Below are positions 9,235-20,590 of a stretch of 64,000 nucleotides of DNA, piece after piece. The notes below the pieces were generated by a model that worked only from the letters and a program-made list of their open reading frames with translations, did no database searches and was not told the origin of the DNA. Source of the stretch: Miscanthus floridulus (lineage: Eukaryota; Streptophyta; Magnoliopsida; Poales; Poaceae); contig NC_089591.1 of the NCBI RefSeq assembly GCF_019320115.1, forward strand, positions 58,156,078 to 58,220,077, read 5' to 3'. The position numbers and the translations under genes are program-made. Each line of letters begins with the position of its first letter. The stretch's first letter is position 1.

Positions 9235-12200
9235 GGAGTTTTTTTTGAGTATGCCATGATGAACTCGCAAACATAGTATCCGCAGTAGTTGTTCCCCTGT
9301 TTTTGTCTCAGAACCCACTTTTACGAGAAAAAAAATCTAGTGAATTAAAAGCATGCATGGTGTTAATTGAATTATATATATAAATGTAGCTAGTACTTAC
9401 TTTGTGTACGATTACATCTAGTGGCGCTTTGCAATGTTTCATGTGGTGTTCCACAATGAAACTTTTCCAAACACTGCGCCCAATAAAATAAAAAATTAAT
9501 TTAGCATTTAATAATTATTGCAGTTAAGAGATCGGGGTATATATAGTTGCTAGAGAGACCAAATTACCCTCGGATAATATATATCATGTCTTGGTACTCT
9601 GTTTGCTCTTTTCTTAACGAGTCTAAGATGCTCAATCGGCTATTGGCCATATCGATGACCATCAATATCTAGTGATTGTTGCATATGTTTTTATACTCAA
9701 ATATGATCGACATTAACTAGAGTCAACATATATATGGGAGATAGCTTAGCTAGTAAGCAAATAATTGAACAAATGTCCATATGATTGACATTAATTATTT
9801 AACACTCACTTGAAGTTGTAGGGGAAGAGTATGTCCTTGTTTTATTGGTTCACTAAGAACCTCATGAGATTTTTCTCGAGTTCAGCTTTCCATTGAGGCG
9901 GGGGATTAGGGTGTTTGAATACGATATTTGGATCAATGAAACCAACATCATTATCCTTTCTCTTTCTGAGTTCTGTCATCTCATATATGCATATATAAAA
10001 ATATAGTGTGAGGATATATAATTTATATATATACATGTAGCTTTATATATATACACTTTAATAGTAGAAAATAATCACACTTACAGACAATAGTAGCTAA
10101 TGAGACTTTTGTCGAGAGAGTCTAGGTGGCATAGTTGGTGTAATTCTGAAAACTCGACATATATAACGTCATCACCACGGAAGTAATGTTGGTTTCTAAC
10201 TCTGACAGAAACAAAGGTCTCTCCCCATTCACACGCCGCCATGTACCACTTGTTTAGCAGATACATTTGCGTACCCAGTTCACCTAAGGCCTCAGGGTTG
10301 TATAGACTCTTTCCATGTTCAAATTTCTTCTAAGGATCCACTTTCAGAGCAGATGGTCCTTCAGCGAGCAATTGGGCAAGGTCCAAACCGGTATCCTTGT
10401 AAAACCGAGCCAGGTCCTCAAAATCGACGTCCAGTACGTCTAAGTTTGAACCATATTTATTACGAATGACAAGAGGGGGGACTGATTGTTGCGATTGTTA
10501 TCCGAGTTGTGCAACACCTTTCCCTGCTCTAGTCTTTTTCTACGTCGCCTCAAATGACTTGGTGAGAGAGCGGTCGTAGTCCGATTTTGGCAGGGTCTTT
10601 TGAGATTCCCGCTTTTTCTGGTCCACCTTCTTTCTTAGAAGATCTGGAGGTAGGTAGAAGTACGGTTTCTTCGGGTTCTCTCTCGCTTCTCGTTGCTTTC
10701 TTAATTTTTCAAAGAAACTGCTCACATCTTTTTATACTGTAGCATTTAATTCCTTTTCACTTTTCTTGTAAGTTAGTTTTTGGGGAATAACTGGATTAGA
10801 GGAGGCTTTCTTCTTTGTCGACTGGTGGGCCAACGATTTCATTTGTGGGGCGGACCTCTTAGGAGCTGGCTACTTCTTGGTCATGAAGGGAGGCGAGGTA
10901 GCCATTGGAGACCTCCTTGGAGGCGTTGGAGACCTCTTTGGAGGTGGCGGCGGTGGCGGCGTTGCATAATCATTGCCCGGAGCACTATGATGATCTGGAG
11001 ATTGAATAATTGGACTTAGGTTGGCGAAGACCCTGCTGTGGGAGTACAAAAAAGAATAATTAGGTATAAGAAATTGTTATTATTAATTATGCATGTCAAT
11101 AGAAAATTAGTAAAAAAATATTTCGTTCACTTTTGTCCACACCTATTGTCTGACAGTTAAGGAAGCGGCGGTGGACTAGAGACCCCAGGAATAATGATGT
11201 AGCGCTTGCGCCATAGTATGAATGTCTTCTCTGCTTCTCCTAGAGTGTTCTCTCCATCACCTCCTAGAATGTCAAGAGCCAGATCACTAAAACATTTGTT
11301 AACTCTATCCACTGAGACGCTAACATATCCAGGTGATATTATTGCCCTATGGATTCTTGGTGTCTTGGTAGGATCTTGAGAGAGAAAAAACACCGAGAAG
11401 CCACCATGATTGTGGCATTCTCCTTTTGGAATATGTAGCTCACATGATGTAAACGGTGCAGTGATGTCATCCACTGGGAAAACATAGCATTGTGTCATCT
11501 TGATTTAGCAACTCCGTGGAAGCGCAAGCTGCTTTTCAACTGATCCAGGGGGGCTAATATTAATGTCGATTCCTGGATCTGATGCCTGCCTTTGGGCACT
11601 CATTGCTATTTGCACTTGCTTTATAATTTCAGTCCTGCATTCTAGCTTACATGTCTTTTTCGTGCTCCTGTTCTTGAAGCAACGCCTCCCGTGACTCACG
11701 AACATATTCCTCCAACCTGCTGATCCGCGCTGCTTCTTCATCCTTCCTTCTTTACCAGCTTCTGTAGGTATCTCTATCGTTAGGGAAACTATGCTCCCAA
11801 GAAATGTTCCGTCCTAAATCTCTTGTTTGGCCACTGTGTTCAGCAGTCTCGATGGCATACGTCAGTTCATCATTCTCTCTATTGGGCCTGAACGCATCAA
11901 TAGCTTTAGCTTGTAGAGCATAAGAAAATCTTTGTGTTACTCTTTCGAGTTTTGGGCCATGAACTAGCTTCTCGGTCTCTAGGTCCAGTCTTTCCCCTTG
12001 AGCGAAAAACTAATTCTTCGCGCGTTTGGGCCAACTAAGTGATTCTGGTGTGATACCCTTAGCAAAAATGTCCGCTTCCTGTTTTTGCCCACTTGGGAGT
12101 GGCAGTCGCGTAGCCACCTGATCCCATGCCATGGTGGTACACCTTCTATCGGGCATTCTCTTGGTTCCTTCTCACCTGTTCCTCATCCTCTTCCAATGTC

Positions 12201-12675
12201 TTGTACTATACAAAATTATTCCAGTAGGGCCTCAACTTTGCGAGCGGGCCACTAGTATTGAAATTGGGCATTAGGTTCTTCTTGACGTATTTCGTGTATA
12301 GGGATTTCTTCCAAGTATGGAATTGTGTGGCTATCTTCTTCATAGCCCACTTTTGAACTAGCTCCTTTAATTATCATCGTTGATATCATCATAATCATCC
12401 GCTTGCAACATGAAATGTTGAAGGATATCATCCCAAATTAAATTCTTATCAAGATCAGAGACAAAACTAACATGAGGCTCGTTGATCTTTTGCTTCCATT
12501 CACAGGCATTGATCGGAAGTCTATCCCTTATAAGGCACCCACAGTGTTGCATGGAATTTCCTTGCATGTGGACCAAGTGGTTCACCTGTCTCGATATTGA
12601 ATTCCAATATTATGTAGCGCCCCTCCAATGGCTTTTTGGGCCTCGAATATTTTTGCTTTTCAGCCATTGTGGTCA
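9235..12675 (-). pseudogene. CACTA-encoded Ulp1-like cysteine protease gene, decayed
   Basis: Read on the minus strand, the N-terminal block starts MAEKQKYSRPKKPLEGRY (about 12,665). Conserved plant-transposon blocks follow, such as NEPHVSFVSDLDKNLIWDDI and a WAMKKIATQFHTWKKSLY-like segment (12,240-12,360), then a basic linker (10,540-10,725). The C-terminus resembles the C48 (Ulp1/SENP) peptidase fold: a His in the H-stop-ILMVIDM block (about 9,660), Asp in ILDSL, and Gln and Cys in QKQGNNYCGYYVCEF (about 9,270-9,310). A donor-like GTAAGT follows DVIVHK near 9,405, so the protease part was spliced. The Trp after the catalytic His is now TAG and several frames are broken. The family would act as a deSUMOylase-like protease; its role in the transposon is not known. 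Confidence 0.7.
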
Positions 12676-13133
12676 TCGATCCAGAGGGCTACTGTTTAAA
12701 AATAAATAAATAAATATCATGTGCACACATAATAGATGATAGATATTCAATATATATATATATATATATAATATTCAAATATATATATAAATATATATAC
12801 CTCGCCAGTATTTTCTTGCACAATATTTTCTTGGTTATCTTAAAGAGACAGGTATTGACTCCCGTCATCTGCATCCTACTGGTCACCATCGGTAAATTGA
12901 GTGCCGATGTTGATAATATCCATTATTTCTTCATCCATGTTGTCTCTCGGGGCAACCATCTAGCTTTTACACCACTAGATATATCTATAAAAAATAAAAA
13001 CCATGTCTATAAAATGGACTCCTATAGGACGTGACACCTCGAGGATAGTAATATTTGTAGATGACATTTGTAGGTCTAAAGTTATCAAATATCCATCAAA
13101 TTATAGCTCAAAAACATATTTAAATAAATAACC

Positions 13134-13930
13134 ATCCGTACTAGTTGACATTGCTTACGTGATCATCTCGGCGAGCATTTCTCCACCTGGACGGCACCGT
13201 ACTTGGCCACGGAAGAGCTCCGATTCTACGAGGAAGCGAGCACGGTCTTCTACGACCAGTTGCCAGCTCTCCCTCATAGAATCAAAGCTCCTCCTTGACA
13301 GTTCGTTACCGCTCAAGCAGAGAACATGCTAGCCTGAGATGAACACGGTCCGCAAGTTCAACTAGTACAGGATTTTCTACAATTTTCTAACTATTTTCTA
13401 AGTTTTTCGTTTCATGGAAAAATTAATTCTAAAAAATAAAAGGCATGATTTCTAATTATTTCATTTCATGAAAAAATTAATTCTAAGTGACCTGCTCGAC
13501 ATCGACGAGCTCATGGACGTTTCATGGAAAAATTAATTCTAAGTGACCTGCTTGACAAAATTGAGAAAAAACACACACTCTTATGCCATCACACATCTTC
13601 TAAGATCACGTAAGCTTCCGTACTAGTTGACCTTGCTTACGTGATCATCTCGACGGGCATTTCTCCACCGAACGGCACCGTACTTAGCCACGGAAGAGCT
13701 CCGATTCTACGAGGAAGGGAACATGGTCTTCCATGACCGTTGCCGCTCTCCCTCGTACAATCAAAGCTCCTCCTTGACGTCTGTTACCGCTCGACAGAGA
13801 ACATGCTAGCCGAGATAAACACGGTCCACAAGTTCAACTAGTACTAATTTTCTACAATTTTCTAACTATTTTCTAAGTTTTTCATTTCATGGAAAAATTA
13901 ATTCTAAAAAATAAAAGGCATGATTTCTAA
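13134..13930. repeat. Diverged direct repeat, about 480-bp offset
   Basis: The block starting CCGTACTAGTTGACATTGCT near 13,137 recurs from about 13,618. Both copies continue through CTCCGATTCTACGAGGAAG and end in a shared AT-rich tail with TTTCATGGAAAAATTAATTC. It lies between the two transcription units of the large CACTA and shows no intact reading frame. Confidence 0.75.
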
Positions 13931-14588
13931 GTGACCTGCTCGACATCGGCGAGCTCGTGGGTGGCGGCGTTCGCGCCAAGGAGGCGGAGGTATGGCCTAC
14001 CTGAGTACGAGAACTACGTGCCCTACTACTACAACATCATGGACGTCGTCATAAGCTACCACGCAAAAGGAGGAAAGGACGAGACACCGGGCCGCGCCCG
14101 TGCTCCACCAAGCTCGATGACTCAGTGCAAAATCGCATTACAAGATTATCGGCACAATGGCTCGGCACACGCATCCATATGATTACAAAAGGTTGGAGCA
14201 ATTAATCCATCATAAATGGATTATGGTGATGGCGGTGGCTCACATCCAAGGTGTCAAACATGAGGTCCAGCTCCTGCAGCCGCCGGAGTAGCTCCAGCAA
14301 CTTGATCAGGACTCCGGCTGCAACAACGTGAGAGTAGAGAAGATTCAATGCGAGTTACCAATAGAACCAGCGGCGATAAAAACTGGAGGGACCTTTTCTT
14401 GGTCGTTGACAGCGTGCGCAGTGTGATGAGGCTGAGGCTAGGGTGGTCGCTTGGGGGCGGCGGCGCTGCTGGATGAGGCGACAGGAGAAGATGAAGTGAC
14501 GGAGAAGAAGGCTTGGCGGCTACTGGATCCGGTTGGAGAAGAAGGCGGCGGAGACAGAGAGGAAGAGAACTAAGGGAGAAGGGTGTGG

Positions 14589-14596
14589 TTTATAAA
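14589..14596 (-). promoter_or_regulatory. TATA box of second CACTA transcription unit
   Basis: The palindrome TTTATAAA lies directly downstream, in the minus-strand sense, of the internal array of GTCCCGG-type repeats (14,605-14,960). A pyrimidine-rich leader follows on the minus strand toward the Ulp1-like gene. Position and context suggest this is the promoter of that gene; no transcript evidence is available. Confidence 0.45.
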
Positions 14597-14604
14597 GGGC
14601 GACC

Positions 14605-14960
14605 TATAGTCCTAGGATGATGGTTAGAACTAGGGACTAAAGGTTCTTTAGTCTCGGATGATGGTTAGAACCAGGGACTAAAGGTCTGACCTTTAGTCTC
14701 GGGTGTAGCCATGGCCCGGAGAGTAAAGGTGATTTTGCCGGGCCACGAAAACGCAACCCATCTTTATTCAGTCCTCGGGTGATGGTTAGAACCGGGACTA
14801 AAGGTTCTTTAGTCCCGGGTGATGGTTAGAACCAGGACTAAAGGTCTGACCTTTAGTCCCGGGTGTAGCCACGACCCAGGGAGTAAAGGTGATTTTGGCG
14901 GGCCACAAAAACACAGCCCATCTTTAGTCCCAGGGTGGTTGGTCCACCCGAGAGTTAAGG
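14605..14960. repeat. Internal copy of CACTA subterminal-type repeats
   Basis: Two units of about 165-175 bp each contain TTTAGTCCCGGGTGATGG, GGTTAGAACC and GGGACTAAAGGT motifs, the same vocabulary as the element ends, but 5 kb from the nearer end. No CACTA terminus lies at either edge, so this is probably an internal regulatory duplication and not an independent insertion. Confidence 0.75.
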
Positions 14961-15529
14961 TGAGCTGCAGTTTGGCTTCTCGCCAGTTTCTAGAAGTTTT
15001 TTTCCTTTTTTATATATTTCTTTTACATAAATATGCGGAGAGCTTATTAATTGCCTAGTAAATAAAATATTAGCAAAAAATTACAAAAAGAATTCTGGGA
15101 ACTGGTTTTACATTATTGTACATAAGAAAAATCTATAACCTAAACTCTTTTGTTTTATCCGTATAAATATTTAACATAGTGTAAATAATAATCATAATTT
15201 TTACCATGCAAAAATGTACTACTTAATTAAAATCATTAAAACTATTGTTTTTCGAACAGGAAATTAGTTTTCACATCTTATTGACGTTGATCATTTGTTT
15301 TTTCATCACACATTCTCCATAGGAAATCCACCGTCAAGCAGAAAGTTCATTTAAATCGTAGAAAATATGGATTACACGACAGAAATATGAATACACTACT
15401 ATATATCAAGCGGGCACAGTAGTGAATTTCTTCTTAACGTAAATCCCTTGGTTATGATCGTGCCGTAACCATGGAGTGTCCTCATCATTTAGCTGGATGC
15501 TTGGGTCTTTGTTCATTGTGAAGGGTGAA
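14961..15529. other. AT-rich non-coding part of the CACTA element
   Basis: Sequence between the internal repeat array and the 3' end of the transposase remnant. No coding similarity or recognisable repeat is visible; the 3' UTR of the transposase gene should lie here. Confidence 0.5.
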
Positions 15530-18500
15530 ATTCGGTCATCCTTTTCATAATGTTCTGATATATCTTACTTGTCTTTAATTCTGATGATGTTTCTTTTCCC
15601 TGAAAGAACTATATGGCGTTTTGGCTCATTGATCGGGTCGTTGTTGTTTTTCCCTCTCTTCGGTTTTGTAGACATGTCCTTGACATAGAACACCTGATTC
15701 ACATCCTTGGCAAGAATGAATGGTTTGTCTTTGTACCCAATATTGTTGAGGTCCACGGTTGTCATTCCATACTGGTTGTCGACTGCTACCCCACCTCTAG
15801 TCGCCTTTACCCATTAGCACTTGAACAAAGGTACCTTAAAAGTAGGTGCATAGTTTAGTTCCCATATCTCCTCTATGCGGCCATAATATGTTCGCTTATT
15901 TCCATTAGGGTCGGTGGCATCTATGTGGACACCACTGTTTTGGTTGGTGCTCCTTTTATCTTGGGCTACTGTATAAAATGTATTCCTATTTATCTCGTAC
16001 CCTTTGTATGTGAGGATATGCCATGATGGCTGCCTAGCCAACAAATACAGTTGCTCATCAATACTCTCATCACCCTGATATTCTTTTCGCAACTAGTCGC
16101 TGAAAGTTTCCATATGCTGACGCATAATCCAAGCTTCAGGCTTCCCTAGAAACTCGAATCAGAGCAACTCTTTATGTGTCTCGATATACGGATCCACCAA
16201 GGAGGAGTTTTGCAGAACTGTGTAGTGTGCTTTATTAAAATAATTGTCCTACATACCAATTTATGTTTTCTTCCCTAGTGTCCCCTTTCCACTTAGTCTC
16301 CCCTTGTGTCACGATTCAGGAACACCAATCGGGTCAAGGTTGGGAATAAAGTCAACACAAAACTCAATGACCTCCTCTGTTCTTTAGCCCTTGGCGATGT
16401 TTCCTTCTAGCCGAGCACAGTTGTGAACATATTTCTTTTGGACTCCCATAAACCTCTCAAAGGGGAACATGATGTGCAGGAATACAGGACCGAGGATGCT
16501 AATCTCCTTGACCAGGTGAACTAGGAGGTGTGTCATGATATTAAAGAAGGAAGGAGGGAACACCAACTCAAAGCTGACAAGACATTGAATCACATCATTC
16601 TATAGTTTAGCTAGATCCATTGGATCGATTGCCTTTTGAGAAATTGCATTGTGGAATGCACATAGCTTCACGGTGGCTAGACATACATTTGGAGGTAGAA
16701 TTCCTCTTAATGCAACTGGAAGCAATTGCGTCATGAGCACGTGGCAGTCATGGGACTTTAAGTTTAGGAATTTCTTCTCTAGCACATTTATTATACCCTT
16801 TATATTTGAGGAGAATCCAAATGGTACCTTGATGCTTGCTAGGCATTCAAACATGCTTTCCTTCTCTTCTTTGCTAAGAGTGTAGCTGGCAGGACTTAAG
16901 TAATGGCGTCCATCATCTGTCTTCTCTGGATGCAGGTTGTCTCATTCTTTCAAACACCATAGGTCCTGTCGTGCTTCAAGTGTGTCCTTAGGCTTCCCAT
17001 ACACACCCATGAAGCCTAGCAGGTTGCACAAAGATTCTTCGTCAGGTGCATCATGTCGATCGTGCTATGGACCTCTAGGACTTGCCAATAGGGTAGCTCC
17101 AAAAATATGGACTTCTTCTTCTACATGGGTGCATGACCGTTGGTGTCGTTCAGAATAGGTTCGCTATCATGTGCCTTTCCAAACTACTATTTTCACATCC
17201 TTGACCATATTGAGTACATCCTCACCAGTTTGGTTGCTCGGCTTGGTCTAGTGGTCTGCCTTACCTTTAAAATGCTTGCCTTTCTTTCTTAGGGGGTGAT
17301 TCGCAGGAAGAAATCGATGATGGCCAAGGTACACGACCTTTCGACATTTTTTCAAGAATATACCTTTAATGTCATCGAAATAGTACGTGCATGCATTATA
17401 TCCCTTGTTTGATTGTCCTGAAAGATTACTTAGAGCAGGCCAATCATTAATTGTTACGAACAACAATGCTCGCAGGTCAAAGTGATCCTGTTTGTGCTCA
17501 TCCCACACACATACACCTGGTCTATTCCACAAAAGTAGAAGTTCTTCAACTAGTGGTCTCAGGTACACATCGATGTCGTTGCCAGGTTGCCTTGGGCCTT
17601 GGATGAGCATAGGCATCATAATAAACTTACGCTTCATGCATAACTAGGGAGGAAGGTTGTAGATACATAGAGTAACATGCCAAGTGCTATGACTACTGCT
17701 CTGCTCCCCGAAAGGATTCATACCATCCATACTTAAAGCAAACCTTAAGTTTCTTACGTCATTTGCAAACTCCAGAAATTCTCTATCTATTGCTCTCCAC
17801 TGGGACCCATCAGCAGGGTGTCTCAACATATTGTCTACCTTACGGTCTTCTTTGTGCCATCGCAACAACTTTACATGGTCTTTGTTTCTGAATAGACGTT
17901 TCAAGTGTGGTATTATAGGAGTATACCACATAATCTTGGTAGGGATTTTCTTCGTGGGACGTTCGCCCTCAACATCACCAGGGTCATCTCGCCTAATCTT
18001 ATACCACGATGCATGACATACCGGGCATGCATCTAACTTCTCGTACTCCTCACCACGGTAGAGGATGCAGTCATTAGGACATGCATGTATCTTCTGGATT
18101 TCTAATCCTAAAGGGTAGACTACCTATTTTGCTTCGTACGTAGTGGCGGGCAATTCGTTATCCTTCGGAAGCATCTTCTTTTGGATTTTTAGTAACTCCC
18201 CAAATCCCTTGTTAGATACACCATTCTTTGTCTTCCATTGCAGCTATTCCAGTGTGGTACCTAACTTTTTCTGCTCCGCATCACAAGTTGTGTATAGCAA
18301 TTTCTTGTGATCCTCTAGCATGGGCTCGAACTTGATCTTCTCCTTTTCACTTTCGCATTCTCTTTGTGCGTCACGAATGACTTGACCAAGATCATCAGCG
18401 GGCTCATCTTCTGCCCCTACCTCTTCTTCAGCTTCCCCCATTGCAGTATCATTGAAGGCACCATATTCAGCAATAATGTCATCATTGTCCCATTGTTCTT

Positions 18501-18712
18501 CTTCACCTTCTTCTATTACAACCTCGATTTCTCCGTGCTTCGTCCAACAAATATAGTTTGGCATGAAACCCGACTTCAACAAGTGTGAATGAAGACTCCT
18601 TGAGCTAGCATATTCCTTCAAATTCTTACATATGGCACAGAATGCACGCCCTCAATGAACTCTTGGGAGCGGCGATCAGCATTGTACATCCAATGCCGGC
18701 TCATCTGCATTA
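15530..18712 (-). pseudogene. TNP2-like CACTA transposase, decayed
   Basis: Minus-strand blocks follow the usual order of plant TNP2 proteins. The N-terminal transposase-associated segment MSRHWMYNADRRSQEFIEGV starts at about 18,710, then HSHLLKSGFMPNYICWTKHG (18,540-18,600) and an acidic linker (18,244-18,500). The Transposase_21 core includes KRLFRNKDHVKLLRWHKED and RFALSMDGMNPFGEQSSSHS (17,644-17,931), then GPRQPGNDIDVYLRPLVEEL (17,500-17,600). DUF4218-like blocks SHDCHVLMTQLLPVALRGIL and FPPSFFNIMTHLLVHLVKEI lie at 16,384-16,854, and DUF4216-like blocks at 15,565-16,092. The protein would bind and cut the element ends. Frameshifts, including one after EGVHS near 18,645, and stops between blocks make this copy non-functional. 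Family assignment is firm; exact exons are not. Confidence 0.88.
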
Positions 18713-18792
18713 CATGACATACATACCATATTAAAACCTAGAACATAATTAGTTAATTATACGACATGCATACCACCACACAAGGTATTAAT

Positions 18793-19316
18793 TTATGAAA
18801 GTCTCGCTACAATGTAGATAATCCCAACTACCACTAAAAAAACTAAAGCTAAAATACACTTCAGCAGCATAAGGATTTCGTGACCAATCCCAACTAAAAT
18901 AGACAGATCATGCGTTTGTTCAACATCTATGGGCTTCTTCCGTAGGATTACTGCCTCATCAGTCGCCATAGCCACCTGTGCAAGAGAGTTTTGCACGTGT
19001 TCAACATACTCTTCCTCCCAGTACCAGCCTGAACATCCAGTGTCATCCCACTGAAATTAAAACAAAAAATTAGAACTCTAATCACAATCATCATGCAAAT
19101 AAGTATAAATTAACCATAATCATCAAATGCGATAAAATAACTCACATTGCGATCCGGACACTTGTAGAAGATACGGCCCTTGTTGGGACACTCCTTCCTC
19201 ACCCAGTACTCCATTACAATTTTCTTCTCACACTTGCCGCATGCAATGAGAGGGAGGTCCGGCCTTAGTCGCTTTGGAACCCGATGAGAGACCGAGGACC
19301 CGGAAGCAGTTGTCAT
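18793..19316 (-). CDS. Small spliced zf-GRF protein with C-terminal membrane segment (CACTA cargo)
   Basis: Two minus-strand exons: 19316-19146 (57 codons) and 19050-18793 (85 codons plus stop). The donor is AAT|GTGAGT and the acceptor TTTAATTTCAG|TGG, and the join is in phase, giving about 142 residues. Residues about 22-76 form a GRF-type zinc finger: LPLIACGKCEKKIV, then ECPNKGRIFYKCPDRN, joined across the intron to WDDTGCSGWYWEEEYVEHV. The Cys-x2-Cys pair, the following Cys residues and the aromatic tail are all present. The C-terminus (about 115-138) is a hydrophobic helix, ILMLLKCILALVFLVVVGII. GRF fingers generally bind nucleic acid; a membrane-anchored version suggests a tail-anchored protein. 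The frame is open although the adjacent transposase is ruined. Function is unknown; it may be captured host sequence or an ordinary CACTA accessory gene. Confidence 0.7.
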
Positions 19317-19734
19317 CTACTCTCTATACTCATTTTTAATATAATATAAATTTCTCATTTTATAAACAAATAAAATTAAAAAAACTCTAAAATTCTCTAT
19401 AACTCTAAACCATGAAGTGTGCTATGCATGCTAAAAATGAAAGCTGAATACTAGTTTTGAATAACTAGTTTAACCTTCCTTCATTCAAATATGCAAACTT
19501 TAAAGTGATTTTGTGCTTAAATGGCTTACAAATAAAAAAATCCACCATAAAAAACCACATATATCTAGTCCACAAAATGAGCTATGCTACTGATGAAACA
19601 TGAGATTATAAAGTTGATAACCTTTAGAACCGAAGAATCAGGAATCGAAGAAAGACGATGAGGAAGAAGAGAGACCGGCGATAAAGCAAGAACACTGAGC
19701 TCGAAGTGGCTTGGGCTCGGGGAGGAAGAAGGGG

Positions 19735-19740
19735 TATATA
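19735..19740 (-). promoter_or_regulatory. TATA box of first CACTA transcription unit
   Basis: TATATA sits directly inside the right subterminal repeat array and is followed on the minus strand by a pyrimidine-rich leader leading to the zf-GRF start at 19316. This matches the En/Spm layout, where the promoter abuts the subterminal repeats. Confidence 0.45.
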
Positions 19741-20035
19741 GGAGGGGACCTTTAGTCCCGGTTAGATACAGAAACCAAGACTAAAGGTCACTTTCTAGTC
19801 CCAGACGGAGCCTCCAGCCGAGAGTAGACTTTTACTCCCGGTTGAAGGGACCAACCAAGAGTAAAAGTTAACATTTAGTCCCGGTTGGTAGTTCCAACCA
19901 GGACTAAAGGTCCCCTGCAGCAAAAGTCTGCCACGGTAGTCGTTAGACAGGGACCTTTAGTCTCTGTTGAAGCTACCAACCAGGACTAAAGATTTCTTTA
20001 ATCCATAGACACGAAAAATACCTAGACTAAAGTCA
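19741..20035. repeat. Right subterminal repeats of the CACTA element
   Basis: Several direct and inverted copies of TTTAGTCCCGGTT and ACCAGGACTAAAGG lie between the promoter and the right terminus, mirroring 8450-8580. Confidence 0.8.
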
Positions 20036-20072
20036 AATTTCAAGTGGATCAAATGTTGTTCTCCTAGTGACT

Positions 20073-20590
20073 ATTACTGACGTCTGATGCCATATTTGTT
20101 GGATCAGCTTACCATGTAACAACTGTGCAAATGATGTGAAAGATGCGATTCCTCATACTGTATTTTAGTGCCACAAGCGGGATTTTTTTTTTGTGTGTGT
20201 GGGGGGATATATTTTTCAATATGCATGGGGCCTATATACGTACGCGTGCAGCTTCGCTAGCTTCATCCAAATCCCATTTGGAGATACACACGCTATGCTA
20301 CTCTATTTAGGCGTGGTGGACAATCAAGATTTGGATCTTGTAAAAAAACAAGTTATATAGTTGCAATACATTTTCTTTCCTTGCCCGTATTGTTTTAGTT
20401 TGTTTCTATCCAAACTCATCGGAGATGTTTGATCCGTGTTGTTCTCGCATACAAATCATCTCTCTTGATGTGTTCCTTATTAATAAACTAATATAAGCAT
20501 CTGTACTACGGATACAAAATTGGAATGATGTATCCATGTCACTTTTTTTGCGACATAGAGCCAAGATTACGATCTTCAGTTAGCAAATGA
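20073..20590. other. Short spacer between two CACTA elements
   Basis: Unrecognised AT-rich sequence; no coding similarity or repeat termini are visible. Confidence 0.4.

Larger units (their letters stand above)
8413..20069 (-). mobile_element. Large CACTA (En/Spm-like) transposon, TSD ACT
   Basis: It starts CACTAGTAGAGAAACTAG at 8413 and ends TTCTCCTAGTG at 20069, with the 3-bp duplication ACT at 8410-8412 and 20070-20072. Subterminal repeats of the TTTAGTCCCGGTTGGTA / ACCGGGACTAAAGG type lie at 8450-8580 and 19,745-20,030, with a further internal cluster at 14,605-14,960. All recognisable genes are on the minus strand: zf-GRF/membrane protein (18793-19316), TNP2 transposase (15,530-18,712) and an Ulp1-like protease gene (9,235-12,675). 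Frameshifts and stops in the last two show that the copy is no longer autonomous. Confidence 0.92.
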
